DNA from: Bacteroidota bacterium
GTDB lineage: Bacteria; Bacteroidota; Bacteroidia; Chitinophagales; Chitinophagaceae
Length of the DNA stretch: 25,466 bases
Assembly: GCA_947460795.1 (NCBI GenBank)
Contig: CANHJA010000007.1
Coordinates: forward strand, 1 to 25,466
Direction of reading: 5' to 3'
The notes beneath the pieces are model-generated. The model was given only the letters and a program-made list of their open reading frames with translations. It was not told the DNA's origin and made no database searches. Position numbers and translations under genes: made by a program. This document shows, in pieces, positions 23,341 through 25,466 of the stretch (its first letter is position 1; each line of letters starts with the position of its first letter).

Positions 23341-23478
23341 TTAATTTTGATAAAATAGTTGCGCTAATTTTACAGCCTCTTCTTGTTCAAAACGTAACGT
23401 AAATTCTATCTTCCCGTTATTATTTTGAAGACCTGAAAGTTTTTCTTTATTGTCCATTAGCTTTTTCATTGCTTTCAT
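23341..23478 (-). CDS. 45-aa small ORF heading the MazG-helicase operon, unknown function
   Basis: Read directly on the minus strand: it begins MKAMKKLMDNKEKLSG, continues with a GKIEFTLRF strand-like part and a helix-like EQEEAVKLAQLFYQN end. A TGA stands immediately before the first ATG, and in-frame Mets at residues 4 and 8 are alternative starts. It ends four bases before the MazG-like gene, the spacing expected of a translated operon member. The composition (beta strand then amphipathic helix) looks protein-like, but I recognise no family. It could be a small partner or antitoxin-like regulator, or simply a leader ORF. A near-match -7 box (TATTTTTA, minus strand, 23509-23516) lies 31 bases upstream. 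Confidence 0.5.
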   Translation of the reverse strand: MKAMKKLMDNKEKLSGLQNNNGKIEFTLRFEQEEAVKLAQLFYQN

Positions 23479-23559
23479 TCAGTTTATTTTCCATATTCGA
23501 TTACTCGATAAAAATATGAAAATTTTATGATTTATAATGCGATGTGTATAAATTAATTA

Positions 23560-23579
23560 AATCCTCTTGCAATCCTCTT
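23560..23579. repeat. Short direct repeat AATCCTCTT x2
   Basis: Two copies of AATCCTCTT separated by GC, in the 160-base gap between the small ORF and the lipoprotein gene. Nothing else in this gap (23479-23638) can be assigned beyond AT-rich sequence and weak promoter-like strings such as TAAATTTA at 23622-23629, nine bases before the lipoprotein start. Confidence 0.4.
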
Positions 23580-23638
23580 TTTGTTTTAAAAATACTTCTC
23601 TCTATTATTCATATTTTTTACTAAATTTACTCTTCAAT

Positions 23639-24457
23639 ATGAAAACAACGCTTTTAATTGCTTTAGTGAGCACGTCCATATTCGTAAGTTGTGGCAATGA
23701 TAATACACACAAGGGGAAACCGATTGTAATGGGTGACCCTTCAACGATCGTAACGGAAGTGGATAGTCAATATTTAAAAAATTTTACGGATGATATTTCT
23801 CCTGTAAATAAAAAATCGTCAGAAGGTGCCATTACCAAAATGATGGTTCAAGTGGATAGTGCGAATGCTTCAAAAAAAATTAATGCCGAAAATGTAGCGG
23901 TTAAACCAATGAATGGGTTTACAATTAATTTTAATGAATGTGTGGTTGTTTTTGATGGGATGTTGGCACATGCGCTCAATAATAATCAAGATGAGCGAAC
24001 GTTAAATAGCGTATCCTATGTAAAAGATGGTGGTGAACTATTTAATATGAACCTAGAAATTAAAGGGTTGAACGAGATTCGAGTTGAAGAAAGAATCATC
24101 ACTAAAGTGTCTATTTCCAACGAAGAAAACACCTATATTTTAAATGATTTGCATAAATTTATAAGTCCATGGTATAATTTAGCTGGCAAGGAAAATCGAT
24201 TTGTTTCTATTAGTAATAACAGTGTAGAGTTTTTCCCTTTTGATAAAGCAAAATTGAAAAATGCATTTGATAGAGAATTGCGTAAAAAGAAAATAGTAAA
24301 TTCTGAAATCAATGCGATTCTCAAAAAAATTGAAAAAGTGGGTAGCTATTCTGACGAACCATGTAAAATTACTATTGCCAGTGTGCAATGGAGAATATTT
24401 GGTTTAAAAGATGGAAAAAAGATTCAAAAACTGATTCAATTTGACAATCCTCTATAA
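23639..24457 (+). CDS. Putative lipoprotein of unknown function
   Basis: 272 aa. The N-terminus MKTTLLIALVSTSIFVSC is a lipoprotein signal with Cys18 as the lipidation site, followed by GNDN. I recognise no family in the mature part. It is a mixed, mostly soluble sequence with a segment NGFTINFNECVVVFDG in the middle, a Lys-rich helical stretch near the C-terminus (AFDRELRKKKIVNSEINAILKKIEKV) and an ending VQWRIFGLKDGKKIQKLIQF that looks like beta strands. An upstream in-frame Met (23567) would add a Phe/Tyr/Leu-rich extension through the gap repeats. The ATG at 23639 is preferred because it gives a clean signal peptide. It is a single gene with a terminator it shares with the convergent adhesin gene. 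Confidence 0.75.
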   Translation: MKTTLLIALVSTSIFVSCGNDNTHKGKPIVMGDPSTIVTEVDSQYLKNFTDDISPVNKKSSEGAITKMMVQVDSANASKKINAENVAVKPMNGFTINFNECVVVFDGMLAHALNNNQDERTLNSVSYVKDGGELFNMNLEIKGLNEIRVEERIITKVSISNEENTYILNDLHKFISPWYNLAGKENRFVSISNNSVEFFPFDKAKLKNAFDRELRKKKIVNSEINAILKKIEKVGSYSDEPCKITIASVQWRIFGLKDGKKIQKLIQFDNPL

Positions 24458-24470
24458 AACGTATTCAATT

Positions 24471-24510
24471 AAAAAAGGTTGACTTCTTTCACAAAGTCAA
24501 CCTTTTTTTT
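24471..24510. terminator. Bidirectional terminator between lipoprotein and adhesin genes
   Basis: A 15-base stem (AAAAAAGGTTGACTT / AAGTCAACCTTTTTT) with an eight-base loop. The A-run on the left and T-run on the right serve both strands. Confidence 0.85.
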
Positions 24511-24524
24511 ATTTTGTACAAGGA

Positions 24525-25466
24525 CTAACGAATAAGAATAATACTTCCTTTTGCAACTTTTGGCGAAATAATTCCTTTATCGTTACATTGATATTGTAAA
24601 ATATAAAAATACGTATCGCTATTTTGATCTTTTCCTTTAAATGTGCCGTCCCAACCTTTGTTGATATCGCTGGTAGAAAATACGACTTGACCATATCGAT
24701 TATAAATTCTAAATTCTCCTAAAATAACACCTCCCCCACGTTCAATAATCGTATAGACATCATTGCGTAAATCACCATTTGGAGTAAATGCATCAGGCAT
24801 AAACAATTGGCAGCAAAGTTCTTGTTCAAGTTGAATTTGAGAGGCCGTAATGCAGTTATTGGCATCAGTAACAACCACATTGTATACACCAGTTGCTAAA
24901 CCGATGGCAGTTTGTGCTGTTTGAATAGGGTTCGTATTCGTCCATTCATAAGCATAAAAACCTGAATTGCCCCCTGAAGCAAACGCTGCTATGGTTCCAT
25001 CTTTTTTATTAATACAAGTGGCTATTGTAGGCACTAAATCTACCGTGAGTAAGGAATCAGGTTGTTTTACTTCTAGTTGAATAGAATCTAAACAACCACG
25101 TGCGTCTGCAGTATAAAATTGATATATGCCAGCATACAAGGAGTCAAATTCTGGAAAATTTTGAGGGGTCCCATTTCCTGTTAAATACAGATATGGTGGT
25201 GTGCCACCAGAAGATAATAAATGAATTTTTCCATTATTTTGATATTTGCACAATACATCTTCTAACAATGTATTGTTGAGCGTTACTTTGGTTGGCTCCC
25301 CTACAGTTACTGTTGTGCTTGCCGTGCAATTAAAAGCATCTGTAGCCACTATGGTGTATGTATTGGCATGCAACCCAGTTGGGTTATTGGATGTAGGATT
25401 GCCATTTGTTGTGTAGGTGAAACTGTTGGAACCTCCATTTGCATTGCAATTGATTGCTCCTGTAGA
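24525..25466 (-). CDS. T9SS-secreted SprB-like repeat protein, C-terminal part (5' end outside window)
   Basis: The frame is open to the right edge, and the visible 313 residues are the C-terminus of a larger protein. SprB-type repeats recur, with patterns such as TYTIVATDAFNCTASTTVTV, GVYNVVVTDANNCITAS and GGTPPY. A type-B T9SS sorting domain then starts at FMPDAFTPNGDLRNDVYTI and continues through FRIYNRYGQVVFS, GWDGTFKG and YFYILQYQC, ending KGSIILIR. This is the gliding-motility-associated C-terminal domain. Such proteins are secreted through the outer membrane and used as adhesins; partner SprF-like genes are not in the window. A bidirectional terminator follows the stop. Confidence 0.92.
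   Translation of the reverse strand, partial: STGAINCNANGGSNSFTYTTNGNPTSNNPTGLHANTYTIVATDAFNCTASTTVTVGEPTKVTLNNTLLEDVLCKYQNNGKIHLLSSGGTPPYLYLTGNGTPQNFPEFDSLYAGIYQFYTADARGCLDSIQLEVKQPDSLLTVDLVPTIATCINKKDGTIAAFASGGNSGFYAYEWTNTNPIQTAQTAIGLATGVYNVVVTDANNCITASQIQLEQELCCQLFMPDAFTPNGDLRNDVYTIIERGGGVILGEFRIYNRYGQVVFSTSDINKGWDGTFKGKDQNSDTYFYILQYQCNDKGIISPKVAKGSIILIR

Noticed and set aside
20051..25466. Second copy of the tRNA-Ser 3' end as an attachment site
   Set aside because: I found no repeat of the CTTTCTCCGCCA end downstream within the window.
1..25466. CRISPR array or insertion sequence
   Set aside because: No regularly spaced repeats and no transposase-like reading frame were seen on either strand.

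Overview
The window is AT-rich bacterial chromosome from the phylum Bacteroidota. The support is: a DUF4295 gene directly after rpmB-rpmG; SprB-like repeats with a type-B T9SS (gliding-motility) C-terminal domain; promoters with a TAnnTTTG -7 box (several read TTACTTTTGC or TATTTTTG); and A-rich leaders without Shine-Dalgarno sequences. The genus cannot be read from the sequence. A Chitinophagales- or Flavobacteriales-like relative is my guess.

Layout. 1-307: end of an ABC-2 type export permease. 304-5734 (-): a four-gene operon with an NDP-sugar pyrophosphorylase, a nitronate monooxygenase-like FMN enzyme, a Wza-like SLBB outer-membrane export protein and a Wzz-like chain-length regulator, so mainly surface polysaccharide supply and export. 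5805-8204: glyA and trhO converge on a shared palindromic terminator. 8353-9297: clpS-aat, the bacterial N-degron adaptor and its Leu/Phe transferase. 9465-10090: rpmB-rpmG-DUF4295, closed by a terminator. 10233-12648 (-): hmgA and hpd, consecutive steps of tyrosine/homogentisate catabolism. 12821-13768: an arginase-family enzyme. 13757-16130: a GT4 and a GT2 glycosyltransferase. 16162-17271: a DppC-type permease. 17286-18590 (-): DNA photolyase. 18742-19791: queA. 19963-20050: tRNA-Ser(UGA).

Immediately after tRNA-Ser the content becomes accessory (20204-23478, minus strand). There is a stand-alone GIY-YIG protein, a non-coding spacer able to fold, and a tight operon: a 45-aa ORF, a MazG/RS21-C6-like nucleotide pyrophosphohydrolase and a 735-aa protein. 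The 735-aa protein joins three parts: a GIY-YIG nuclease, an SF1-like DUF2075 helicase and a C-terminal LexA/UmuD-type S24 domain. The S24 part keeps the Ala-Gly cleavage dipeptide and the Ser and Lys of the self-cleavage dyad. I read this as a candidate nuclease-helicase stress or defense module with a built-in proteolytic switch, next to a nucleotide-pool enzyme. This is the most interesting part of the window.

The window ends with an unrecognised lipoprotein (23639-24457) and the C-terminal part of a large T9SS-secreted adhesin (24525 to beyond the edge). No gene-free stretch exceeds 300 bases; the longest (about 160-185 bases) are described in the entries. No CRISPR array, rRNA or insertion sequence was seen.
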